The position numbers and the translations under genes were made by a program. The notes under the pieces were generated by a model, which saw only the letters and a list, made by a program, of their open reading frames with translations, did not search any database and was not told the DNA's origin. A DNA stretch of 64,000 nucleotides from Kitasatospora aureofaciens (GTDB lineage: Bacteria; Actinomycetota; Actinomycetes; Streptomycetales; Streptomycetaceae). The DNA is taken from assembly GCF_001188955.3 (NCBI RefSeq), contig NZ_JPRF03000018.1, positions 103,353 through 167,352 on the forward strand, in the 5' to 3' direction. Below, one piece after another: positions 8,011 to 15,077 of this stretch (the first letter of the stretch is position 1; the number at the start of each line of letters is the position of its first letter).

Positions 8011-9183
8011 ATGAACCCCGCCACAGTTGCCCTCACCGACCGTGCCCACGAGGTCTCCTCGGAGATCGTCGACGACATCATGACCCTCGTCGGCCAGGAG
8101 ACCAGCAGCTACGACCTGGCCGGCCTGGCGGCCGGTCGGGACCTCCTGCACGATCTGGCCGTCCACCGGCTCGGGCAGCCCGGCGAGGAGCACCGCCACC
8201 GCGGTGGCGAGCGCGGTGACACCCTCACCCTGACCTACCCCGGCACCGCCCCCGGGCACGTCGCGCTGGTCGGCCACTACGACACCGTGTGGCCCACCGG
8301 CACCCTCGCCGGCTGGGCGCCGCCCCAGGCGGACGGTCGGGAGAAGCTCAGCGGGCCGGGCATCTTCGACATGAAGACCGGCCTGGCCCAGGGCATCTGG
8401 GCCCTCAAGCTCGCCCGCGAGTACGGCGTCCCGGTGCCCACGGTCACCTTCGTCTTCAACGGCGACGAGGAGGTCGGTTCCCGGTCCTCGCGCCCGGTGA
8501 TCGAGGAGGTCGCCCACCACGCCGACGTGACGCTGGTGCTGGAGCCGAGCGCGCACGGCGCGGTCAAGACCGCCCGCAAGGGCAACGGGACCTTCCGCGT
8601 CACCGCCAGCGGCGTCGAGGCGCACGCCGGGCTCGCACCCGAGGACGGGGCCAGCGCCATCACCGCGCTGTCCGAGTTCGTGGTCGCCGCCGCGGCCGTC
8701 GCCGCCCCCGAGTTGGGCACCACGATCAACCCCGGGCTCATCACGGGCGGCTCCGCCGCCAACGTCGTCGCTGGGCTGGCCACCGCGAGCGTCGACATCC
8801 GGGTCAGCAGCGAGGCCGAACGGGAGCGCGTGGACGCGGAGTTGGAGGCCATCAAGGTCAGCGACCCGAGGGTCCGGATCGACATCGACCACGCCTGGAA
8901 CCGGCCGCCGATGACCCTCAACGCGGCCTCCGCGCCGCTTCTGGGCCTCGCCCGCGAAGTCGCCCGCGAGCAGGGCCGCGACGGACTGCCGGCTGCCGCC
9001 GTCGGCGGCGCCAGCGACGCCAACTTCGTCGCCGCCCTCGGCCTGCCGGTGCTGTGCGGCATGGGCGCGGTCGGCGACGGCGCCCATGCCCAGGGCGAAT
9101 TCATCTACCCCGACACCGTGCCCACCCAGACGGCCCTGGTCGCGGGCCTGCTCGGACGACTGGCCGAACCCCTGCACGGCTGA
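8011..9183 (+). CDS. M20 zinc carboxypeptidase (glutamate carboxypeptidase, CPG2-like)
   Basis: A 390-residue M20/M28-superfamily metallopeptidase. Two-zinc ligands are visible: His89 and the following Asp in VGHYDTVWPTG, Asp in GPGIFDMKTG, the catalytic Glu pair in NGDEEVGS, Glu in VLEPSAHG and the C-terminal His in GDGAHAQGE. The fold splits into a catalytic part and a dimerisation lid (about residues 195-305). It resembles carboxypeptidase G2, which removes C-terminal glutamate from folate and p-aminobenzoyl-glutamate. Next to an AbgT transporter, this suggests uptake and hydrolysis of such conjugates. No signal peptide is present, so the enzyme is probably cytosolic. The 50 bp spacing points to an operon with abgT. 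Confidence 0.88.
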   Translation: MNPATVALTDRAHEVSSEIVDDIMTLVGQETSSYDLAGLAAGRDLLHDLAVHRLGQPGEEHRHRGGERGDTLTLTYPGTAPGHVALVGHYDTVWPTGTLAGWAPPQADGREKLSGPGIFDMKTGLAQGIWALKLAREYGVPVPTVTFVFNGDEEVGSRSSRPVIEEVAHHADVTLVLEPSAHGAVKTARKGNGTFRVTASGVEAHAGLAPEDGASAITALSEFVVAAAAVAAPELGTTINPGLITGGSAANVVAGLATASVDIRVSSEAERERVDAELEAIKVSDPRVRIDIDHAWNRPPMTLNAASAPLLGLAREVAREQGRDGLPAAAVGGASDANFVAALGLPVLCGMGAVGDGAHAQGEFIYPDTVPTQTALVAGLLGRLAEPLHG

Positions 9184-9215
9184 GCAGCCATCTCCCCCGT
9201 TACCTAATGGGGACC

Positions 9216-9284
9216 GAAGCCGGTGGATCGCTACCCGTTACCCGGTCCGACGGGGCCTCGAAAAAGGGCGCGGCCACCGGCTTC
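9216..9284. terminator. Long-loop inverted repeat after the carboxypeptidase gene
   Basis: GAAGCCGGTGG (9216-9226) and CCACCGGCTTC (9274-9284) are perfect 11-bp complements with a 47-nt loop. It lies 32 bp after the stop codon. It may act as a terminator, or belong to the structured left end of the IS110-type element that follows. Confidence 0.4.
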
Positions 9285-9386
9285 ACCTCGCGGCGATCAG
9301 CTGACGCACGGTGAGCCATGACCTACCCCCGGGGCCATCGGACAAGAGTTGGCCGCTGGCATCAGCCGACCGCCGCCGGGGAGCAC

Positions 9387-9592
9387 GGCCGTGTGGGTGC
9401 CGGGCGCCAGGTCACGTCTAAAAGAACCCAGAGGCTCGACCTCTTGAGGGAGACTCTGGGGACCCTGGTGTCCGGCACCCACACGGCCACTTCTTCGTGG
9501 CCCCGCAATGGGGGTTCCCGGCCTCCGGTCCGGCATGTCTGTTCCCCCTGTGGTTCGCATGATCCGGGGGGTGGTGTCACCGGGCCGGAGGC
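9387..9592 (+). ncRNA. Structured non-coding region upstream of IS110-type transposase, bridge-RNA candidate
   Basis: Several nested stems occur in a region with no coding sense. A perfect 17-bp stem pairs GGCCGTGTGGGTGCCGG (9387-9403) with CCGGCACCCACACGGCC (9472-9488). Inside it CCCAGAG (9427-9433) pairs with CTCTGGG (9454-9460). A second stem pairs GCCTCCGG (9521-9528) with CCGGAGGC (9585-9592). IS110-family elements carry a structured bridge RNA in the non-coding end next to the transposase gene, and this region sits 120-330 nt upstream of the transposase start. Size, position and stem pattern fit; the recognition loops have not been assigned. Confidence 0.5.
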
Positions 9593-9714
9593 ATCGGTCG
9601 ACCGCTGATAGAGGCAGGACCACCAGCGTGCTCGGAGGATCTTCGTAACGTGGATGCCGGCGACTGGTGCCACGCCAACGAGGCCAGGACAGCACGACCT
9701 CGTAAGGGATCAAC

Positions 9715-9917
9715 GTGATCGACACCGGCGATGTGGACGTCTTCCTCGGCCTGGACGTCGGCAAGGGCGAGCACCACGGAACCGCCGTTAGCCGGGCCGG
9801 CAAGCGGGTCTTCGACAAGCGGCTGCCGAACAGCGAACCCAGGATGCGGGCCGTTCTGGACAAGCTCATCGCCAAGCACGGCACCGTCCTGGTCGTGATC
9901 GACCAGCCCGCCTCGAC
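9715..9917 (+). pseudogene. IS110-family (DEDD) transposase, N-terminal fragment
   Basis: The GTG at 9715 follows a clear ribosome site (AAGGGA). The first 66 codons match IS110 transposases: VDVFLGLDVGKGEHHG carries the first catalytic Asp of the RuvC-like DEDD domain, and VLVVIDQPAS is the next strand. Homology then stops abruptly at about 9917, where sequence from an unrelated glycoside hydrolase begins in the opposite orientation. The rest of the DEDD and the Tnp_20 serine domains are missing, so the element cannot move by itself. Confidence 0.85.
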
Positions 9918-9939
9918 GGCGGACGGCGACCACGGGTCA

Positions 9940-10770
9940 TCAGACGGGCAGGACCCAGATCTGGTTGGCCTGGTTGGCCTCGCTCGCGCCGCAGCCGTCG
10001 ACGATGATCGGGGTGGCGTCCGTGGTGTCGGACGCGTAGTCGTCCACGCACAGGTGCAAGCCGGTGTTCTGCAGGTAGCCGTTGCGCTGGTAGGCCCATT
10101 GCTCGCTGGCCCTTCCATCGCAGGGGTTCAGCACGGCCCAGTAGCCCACATGGCGGCTGTCGTTGCTCCGGTAGGCGGCGTCGAGGCAGGCTCCGAGGGT
10201 GCGGACGGTGCCGTCGCCCGGCATCGTCCAGCGCTGGTTGGCGCCGCCGTGGCAGCTGTAGAGGGTGACGGGGTTGTTCGGGTCCGTGCCTGCGTACGCG
10301 TCGTCCAGGCACTTTCCACCGATGCCGGCGATCTGTCCGGTGGGCTGCTGGCCGACGCAGCCCGCACCGGGGGTCACGCGGAAGATCGCCGTGCCGTGCG
10401 CGGGGATCGAGGTGCTGATCGTGCCGGTGCTGGAGAACCTCGTCCCGGTCCACAGGTCCTTGACGCCGGCCGAGCACCCGCCGCCCTGGAAGCCGACGGC
10501 ATCGAGCGTGGTGCCGGCGGTGATGGTGCCGGTGCCGCGGTTGAGCAGGGCGACGGCCCGGTCCCCGTTGGCCAGCGGGCGGGAGAGGACGTCGACGGTG
10601 CCGTTCCGGGAGACGATGCCCGCCTGCTTGCCGAGCGGGTCCTGGTCGATGGCGATGATGTCCGTGTTGGACAGCGTCGCCAGTGACGCGGCGGAGAGGT
10701 TGGGGATGTCGGTGCTGAGGATCAGTGGCGAGGCCATCATCGACCACAGCGCGAACTGGCTGCGCCGCCA
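9940..10770 (-). pseudogene. GH27-type alpha-galactosidase C-terminus with ricin-B lectin domain, 5'-truncated
   Basis: On the minus strand the frame begins at about 10770 inside the last part of a GH27 catalytic barrel (SQFALWSMMASPLILSTDI, then IIAIDQDPLGKQAGIV). It passes through the beta-sandwich domain (RPLANGDRAVALLNRG). It ends with a ricin B-type lectin (CBM13) domain of three QxW-like repeats (KCLDDAYAGTD, ANQRWTM, EQWAYQ, NQIWVL) and a natural stop at 9940. The catalytic Asp residues and signal peptide are upstream and missing. The intact ancestor would have been a secreted alpha-galactosidase. It is sandwiched between two transposase fragments. Confidence 0.85.
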
Positions 10771-10931
10771 CCGGCCTCGCGCGCGACCGCGCCGGCGTCG
10801 ACCACGCCCTCACCCTGCCCTGGCACAACGGCCGTACCGAGGGCGTCAACAACAAGATCAAGCTGCTCAAACGGCAGACCTATGGCCGCGCCGGACACCG
10901 CCTTCTACGCCAGCGCATCCTGCTCAGCTGA
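10768..10931 (+). pseudogene. ISL3-family transposase, C-terminal fragment
   Basis: About 54 codons (LARDRAGVDHALTLPWHNG, TEGVNNKIKLLKRQ, YGRAGHRLLRQRILLS) match the end of the ISL3/IS204/IS1001 DDE transposase, including the catalytic Glu in the TEGVNN motif. The first 350 or so residues are missing. The left boundary is a direct fusion to the truncated alpha-galactosidase. Confidence 0.8.
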
Positions 10932-10974
10932 CCCAGAGCCGAGGGCGATCACCGACTACGAAAATCTTGTAAGA

Positions 10975-11548
10975 GCCGTTCGCTGGACAGACCCTCGCGC
11001 TACTACTCCTTCGACTCGCGGTGGTCACCGACGGAGGAGATGGCGTCGATGCGCAACGGTTCGGGGGATGAGTACTCGATCGTCTTCGCTCCAGCCGGTG
11101 TGTACCTCCGGGGCTTCGACCATGAGTCGCCGATGAGCCCCTACGCCGAGGACGGAGTGTGGCCGGGCGTGGTGGACTCCGTTCACGAAGAGTCCGGTCG
11201 TGCGTCGAGGAACCCGCGTTCAACGACGACGGCGTACCGACGGTGACGGCCTGCCTGTGGCGTAGGACGACTGATGAGAGTTGGCAGACGGGGGAGATCG
11301 ACTTCCCGGAGGGCCATGTCGACCCCGACGGGGCCGACTGGTTGTTCCGGCTCCTCGCCGACCGATCTCCGGAGGCGTACGCGAGCTTCGCCGTCGACTA
11401 CTACGAGGTCCCAGTTGGCCTGGATGCCGTCCGGCACATCTGTGCACTGCGGCCACTCACCGATGACGTGGTCCGTGCCCTCAACGCCGAGCTGACCCTC
11501 CCGGGCCTCGCCGAGGACATCGCCGAGATCGGCTACCCCACAACGTAG
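10975..11548 (+). pseudogene. Conserved hypothetical protein, 5'-truncated and frameshifted
   Basis: Two overlapping frames together give one protein. The first (from about 10975) reads RYYSFDSRWSPTEEMASMRNG, DEYSIVFAPAGVYLRGFDHE and PYAEDGVWPGVVDSV. Near 11190-11200 the frame changes by one base, and the rest (CVEEPAFNDDGVPTVTACLW, GADWLFRLLADRSPEAYASF, EDIAEIGYP) continues to the stop at 11546-11548. This is a lineage-specific streptomycete hypothetical family with no known function. The start is lost at the junction with the ISL3 fragment, and the internal shift indicates decay. Confidence 0.6.
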
Positions 11549-11716
11549 GAACCGGGGACAGCCACAGGTGGGCTGTCGGTGCCCACCCGCGGCCAACTGT
11601 CCTCGCGTCGGCGGCTCGGCATCAGAATGCGGTGATCCGTGGGTGCTCGTATGGACCGGTGTGGGCTACCTACGATCGTCGGCCGGTGATCGGATCAGGG
11701 CTCAGTGTGTGCGTGG

Positions 11717-12364
11717 TCAGCCGCTGATGAGGGAGAAGCCGATGACCACTCCTGCTGAGATGCTGATCTTGCCGGGGGTGAGGTCACCGTCCCCGCTGCC
11801 GTCGCCGCTGGAACGGTGACTGCGGTAGCTGTTCTGCAGATGGTCGGAGTCGATGTCCTTGATGTGGATGACAGGGCCGAGTCGGGCTCCGGCTGCCTCC
11901 GCGTAGAGCGCTGCCTTCTCCCGTGCGGCTGCGACGGCGGCCGCGCGGGCCATGGCTCGCAGCTCCTTCTTGGCCTGAACGTCGAAGGTGACCCCGTCGA
12001 CCTGGTTGGCTCCGGCGTCGACCACGTCCACCAGGACCGTCTCCAGCCTGTCCAGCTCCCGGAGCTCGATCACGAACGAGGCAGTGCACTCGTAGCCGAG
12101 GAACTTGCGCTCGCCGCCGTACGTCCAGGAGGACTTCAGGTCCAACTGGGACGTGGAGACCGCGGAGTCGGGGACGTTGTGGTTCCGCAGGGCCTCGCGG
12201 ACCTGGTTGACCGCTGCCCGGGTGACCTCGAAGGCCTCACCGGGCTTCTGCCGTGTCTGGTTGATTGCGACCCGCAGCCGAGCGAGGTCCGGTGCGGCGT
12301 CCACGCTGGCAGCGCCGAAGACGGACATGCCCCAGGGGTTCTCTATGGATTGAGTGTCGTTCAT
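11717..12364 (-). CDS. SIMPL-domain (DUF541) protein
   Basis: A 215-residue protein beginning MNDTQSIENPWGMSVFGAAS, followed by the SIMPL pattern: alternating strands and helices, with GYECTASFVIELRELDRLETVLVDVVDAGANQVDGVTF in the middle and the helix RAMARAAAVAAAREKAALYAEAAG. SIMPL/DUF541 proteins occur widely and have been linked to stress and signalling; some are periplasmic. No signal peptide is seen here, so it is probably cytosolic. The ATG at 12362-12364 begins the family core; an upstream in-frame start would add 83 unrelated residues. It is divergent from the methyltransferase gene. Confidence 0.85.
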   Translation of the reverse strand: MNDTQSIENPWGMSVFGAASVDAAPDLARLRVAINQTRQKPGEAFEVTRAAVNQVREALRNHNVPDSAVSTSQLDLKSSWTYGGERKFLGYECTASFVIELRELDRLETVLVDVVDAGANQVDGVTFDVQAKKELRAMARAAAVAAAREKAALYAEAAGARLGPVIHIKDIDSDHLQNSYRSHRSSGDGSGDGDLTPGKISISAGVVIGFSLISG

Positions 12365-12521
12365 GGCATGAATCCAACCAGCCGGGTGTGCCTTTCGGCA
12401 GGTGGATTTCCGTGGCAAGAGGGCTGGGCTGCCGGCGCTGGCTGGAGGACGACGCAGATGAGTGGGTCGCTTGCGGGGAGGCCCTGACCTCAGCGGCCTG
12501 CCGGTCGATAGCGTGTCCGAC

Positions 12522-13181
12522 ATGGTGACCTTGCTGAGCGATGATGAGCTGGAGCGCTCGCCGGTGGTGGCGAATCGGGCGATGAACCGCGAACGGGCCC
12601 TGACCGGCGTCAACAGCTACGCGCGTGAACTCGGCCTCGACCCGGCCCAATGGCTGCTCGACCGGCCCGAGCTCGGGTCGTGGCTGGACCTGTGCAGCGG
12701 TGAGGGACTGGCCTTGACGGCGGCGGCAGGTCGACTGCCGGCCGCCACGGTTCTCACCGGGGTCGACCTGGTGGGCCCAATTGGCCTGCGGCGTGTTGCA
12801 CCAAACGTCCGGCTGATCGTGGCCTCGCTCGCTGACTGGGCGCCCCGGCAACCGTATGACCTGATCACCTGTGTGCACGGGCTGCACTACATCGGCGACA
12901 AGCTTGGTCTGCTCGGCCGAGCTGCCGGTTGGCTCAGCCCCGACGGACTGTTTCTCGCCCAGCTCGACCCGGCCTCACTACGCCGTGTCGACGGTCGGAG
13001 TCTGGCGAGGCCGGGGCTCGCGGCGCTGCGGGCGGCCGGGTTCGAGTATCAGCCGCGGCGGCATTTGCTGACGCTGCGAGGTCGGCGGAGCGTCAGGCTC
13101 CCGTTCGACTATCTCGGTGCAGATACGACTGCCGGACCCACCTACACGGGTCAGCCCGCAGTGGCGTCCTACTACGGCTGA
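12522..13181 (+). CDS. Class I SAM-dependent methyltransferase
   Basis: A 219-residue protein with a Rossmann methyltransferase fold. Motif I is WLDLCSGEGLAL (about residues 63-74), the acidic strand after it is VLTGVDLVG, and YDLITCVHGLHYIGD is motif IV. The C-terminal third (RRHLLTLRGRRSVRLPFDYLGAD) is specific to a streptomycete subfamily and probably shapes the substrate pocket. The substrate is unknown. The ATG at 12522 was preferred over an upstream in-frame start because it lies at the family N-terminus. Its 3' end overlaps the convergent gene at 13172 by 10 bp. Confidence 0.8.
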   Translation: MVTLLSDDELERSPVVANRAMNRERALTGVNSYARELGLDPAQWLLDRPELGSWLDLCSGEGLALTAAAGRLPAATVLTGVDLVGPIGLRRVAPNVRLIVASLADWAPRQPYDLITCVHGLHYIGDKLGLLGRAAGWLSPDGLFLAQLDPASLRRVDGRSLARPGLAALRAAGFEYQPRRHLLTLRGRRSVRLPFDYLGADTTAGPTYTGQPAVASYYG

Positions 13182-13666
13182 GCCAACTTCACTGCCGCGC
13201 GCATCTCCTCCGCCCAGATACGCCGTGGATCGAGGTGCAGTTCGTTCTGCATGAGGCAGTCCGCCACGAGAGTGCCTACCGGATTGCCGCACGCGCACAG
13301 CTGGTTCGGGCCGTACATGCCGCTCGGTCCGCAGCAGCCGATCCATGGCTCCCGTTCGGGGGAGTCGTGGAGTGCGACGGCGTCGTCAGGGTGGAGGACC
13401 ACCGTGTCCCTTGGGCCTGCGGATTTGAGAAACGCACCATTGCGGACCACGGTCATGTTCGCCATCGCGGCGACCGCTTCCTGTGGGTCGTCGTTCGGGA
13501 TGAACGGTGCGCCGAACGGCTCCGGGTCGACGGCATAGCAGCCGCGCGGCACGGTGGAGGGCGCGATCTGCTGCTCCACCGGCTCGGGCCGCGTCGGGAA
13601 CGGCGTGAGCGGCGTCAATGACTCGGTCAGAGGCTGGTTGCAGCGCACACAGCGGAAGACCGTCAC
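13172..13666 (-). CDS. Cys-rich conserved hypothetical protein
   Basis: A 164-residue protein from a GTG at 13664-13666. Cysteines cluster at the start (FRCVRCNQPLT) and near the end (IGCCGPSGMYGPNQLCACGNPVGTL), so the two ends could come together as a zinc ribbon. The middle has QEAVAAMANMTVV and a DTVVLHPDDAVALHD segment. I know related uncharacterised proteins in Streptomyces but no function. The start overlaps the stop of the preceding fragment by GTGA, so the pair was once a translationally coupled operon. The preceding gene has lost its 5' end, so expression is uncertain. Confidence 0.65.
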   Translation of the reverse strand: MTVFRCVRCNQPLTESLTPLTPFPTRPEPVEQQIAPSTVPRGCYAVDPEPFGAPFIPNDDPQEAVAAMANMTVVRNGAFLKSAGPRDTVVLHPDDAVALHDSPEREPWIGCCGPSGMYGPNQLCACGNPVGTLVADCLMQNELHLDPRRIWAEEMRAAVKLAQP

Positions 13667-13812
13667 AGGCTCGCCTCCACGTGGGGCTGCGGCCGGAACT
13701 CGTGCACCACCTCGATGCGGCCGACAATGTGCCGGTTGAACTCGTCCAACTCCTCCGCCGGCAACCACAGTTCGAGGATCGTGCGTCCGCCGGCCTGCCT
13801 GAGGCGGAATGT
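13663..13812 (-). pseudogene. 3' fragment of a conserved hypothetical gene
   Basis: About 48 codons reading GGRTILELWLPAEELDEFNR and HIVGRIEVVHEFRPQPH, ending in a TGA that overlaps the GTG start of the next gene. The LWxPAEELxEFNxHIVGxIEV pattern is a recurring C-terminus of streptomycete hypotheticals; no function is known to me. The 5' part is replaced by the antiporter fragment at about 13805. Confidence 0.55.
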
Positions 13813-13957
13813 GCAGGGCGGGCACGCCCGGGATCATCGCGATCCCGAGGCCGGCCAGCACCAGCAGGGACGGGGCGGGCACACGCAAACGCCCGGCGAA
13901 AGTGGCCACGGTGGTGGCCAGGACGACCAGGAGCAGGATGATCCCCACGGCGTGCAT
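13800..13957 (-). pseudogene. Na+/H+ antiporter (CPA-type), N-terminal fragment
   Basis: MHAVGIILLLVVLATTVATF, then AGRLRVPAPSLLVLAGLGIA and MIPGVPALHIPP, match the first TM helix and the second helix start of monovalent cation/H+ antiporters. Homology ends after about 52 codons at 13800, where another gene fragment begins in a different frame. The remaining 10 or so helices are absent. Confidence 0.7.
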
Positions 13958-14104
13958 CAGCGGCAGGCTCCATCACAAAGAGCGGGGCGCCGCCGCCCTA
14001 TCGCCGCAGTCGTCCCCCGAGCCGACCAGACTTCCCGGCACACCTGAGGCGGTCATTTTATCGGGATGTTAGCGGGGGTGTCAGTCAGGGAGTCGGGGCT
14101 GCCG

Positions 14105-14440
14105 ACTCCCGCCGCCGCGCCCGCCGCCGCCGCCCTCGGCATCGCTATGGGCTCCGGCACCGACGCCGCGATCGGCGCGGCCAGGCTCACCCTGGTGCGC
14201 GGTGACATCGACTCCCTGGTCACCGCCGTCCGTCTCGCCCGGCGCACCCTCGGCACCATCCGCGCCAACCTGGCCTGGGCCTTCGGCTACAACGACGTGC
14301 TGTTGCCGCCCGCCGCACTCGGCCTGCTCAACCCGATGATCGCGGCGCTCGCCATGTCCGCCAGCTCCGTGCTGGTGGTCGCCAACAGCCTGCGCCTGCG
14401 CACCTGGCAGCCCGTCCCGGCCCGGCGGGGCACGCGGTGA
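14105..14440 (+). pseudogene. Copper/heavy-metal P1B-ATPase (CopA-like), 3' fragment
   Basis: The frame matches the end of CopA-type ATPases. ALGIAMGSGTDAAIGAARLT corresponds to the end of the P-domain hinge, LARRTLGTIRANLAWAFGYN to the penultimate TM region, and LGLLNPMIAALAMSASSVLV plus ANSLRLR to the last helix. The upstream GDGVND hinge motif is already scrambled, and the phosphorylation (DKTGT), CPC and metal-binding domains are missing. Its stop overlaps the next gene by GTGA, the organisation expected for a copA-chaperone operon. Confidence 0.8.
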
Positions 14441-14706
14441 ACCGCCGCGCCGTGGCGGCGCTCGCGCCGCTCGCCGTCGCCGCCACCCTCGTCCTGCTGA
14501 CCGCCTGGAGCGCGGCCGGCCGGGCCGGCCGGGGAGCGCCCGTGGCGGCGCTGGACGCGAAGGTCATGGTGCCCGCAGCCCCGGGTGCGCCCACGGCCGC
14601 GCTCGTCGTCCTGCGCAACCCCGGCGACATACTGGAGCGCCTGACCGGTGCCCGCTGGGGCGCCGTGTCCGTGCCCCCGGGCGGCCTCGGCGCGCCCGGG
14701 CGCTGA
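14437..14706 (+). pseudogene. PCu(A)C-type periplasmic copper chaperone, C-terminally truncated
   Basis: The GTG at 14437 overlaps the CopA stop. An N-terminal signal or anchor (ALAPLAVAATLVLLTAWSA) is followed by VMVPAAPGAPTAALVVLRNP and GDILERLTGARW, the start of a PCu(A)C/DUF461 domain. That domain normally runs about 110 more residues and contains the copper ligands H(M)X10MX21HXM. Here it ends after 89 residues with none of those ligands, so the protein is probably non-functional. Confidence 0.55.
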
Positions 14707-14961
14707 CTCCGGAGCCGCTGACGAGCACGTCCGGTACCCGGAGGCGGCGGCTGCCGAACTACGGTGTCCCGCCGAGCCCTTCGAGAAGCAGCAGGGACCA
14801 GTCCACCGGGACGCACCGGGCCGACCGGGCCGCCCCTTCGGTCTCCCTACCGCTGCCAGCCAGCGCCGGTCCGAGTGGCGCGGTTCCCGGCACGGTGCCG
14901 TCCCCATGTTCGTAAAAGAATCACGCAACTGTTCGGAACTTCCCGGGGTTCCGGTCCGACT
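14707..14961. other. Non-coding stretch upstream of the isonitrile cluster
   Basis: No convincing gene on either strand. A less GC-rich patch around 14909-14940 (GTTCGTAAAAGAATCACGCA) could hold the promoter for the downstream operon. The copper-gene remnants end at its left edge. Confidence 0.35.
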
Positions 14962-15000
14962 CGTGTGCCGGGCGCCGTTGCCGACGGCGCCCGGCACACG
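14962..15000 (+). promoter_or_regulatory. Perfect 15-bp hairpin just upstream of the cluster's first ribosome site
   Basis: CGTGTGCCGGGCGCC (14962-14976) and GGCGCCCGGCACACG (14986-15000) are exact complements with a 9-nt loop. It ends immediately before AGGAAGGAC, the ribosome site of the 20-codon ORF. There is no T-run, so it is not a simple rho-independent terminator. It could insulate the operon from upstream transcripts, protect the mRNA 5' end or act as an operator. Confidence 0.6.
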
Positions 15001-15014
15001 AGGAAGGACAGGGC

Positions 15015-15077
15015 ATGCGGCTCAACGAACGCTCGTCGCGCCGGTTCGGACCCGCCGTCAAGGGGATCGCCCAGTGA
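15015..15077 (+). CDS. Possible 20-residue leader or precursor peptide ORF
   Basis: The ATG at 15015 has a good ribosome site (AGGAAGGAC) at proper spacing. It encodes MRLNERSSRRFGPAVKGIAQ, and its TGA overlaps the GTG start of the MFS gene (GTGA). This arrangement is typical of a translationally coupled leader. The peptide is strongly basic and has no aromatic-rich core of the kind found in known P450-modified mini-RiPPs, so a coupling or attenuation role is more likely than a product precursor. It is too short to judge by homology. Confidence 0.4.
   Translation: MRLNERSSRRFGPAVKGIAQ

Noticed and set aside
15015..15077. A lasso-peptide or mini-RiPP precursor for the AsnB-like enzyme and P450
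   Set aside because: No leader peptidase or recognition element gene is present, the AsnB enzyme has an intact glutaminase half, and the 20-residue peptide lacks an aromatic core. Kept only as a possible leader ORF.
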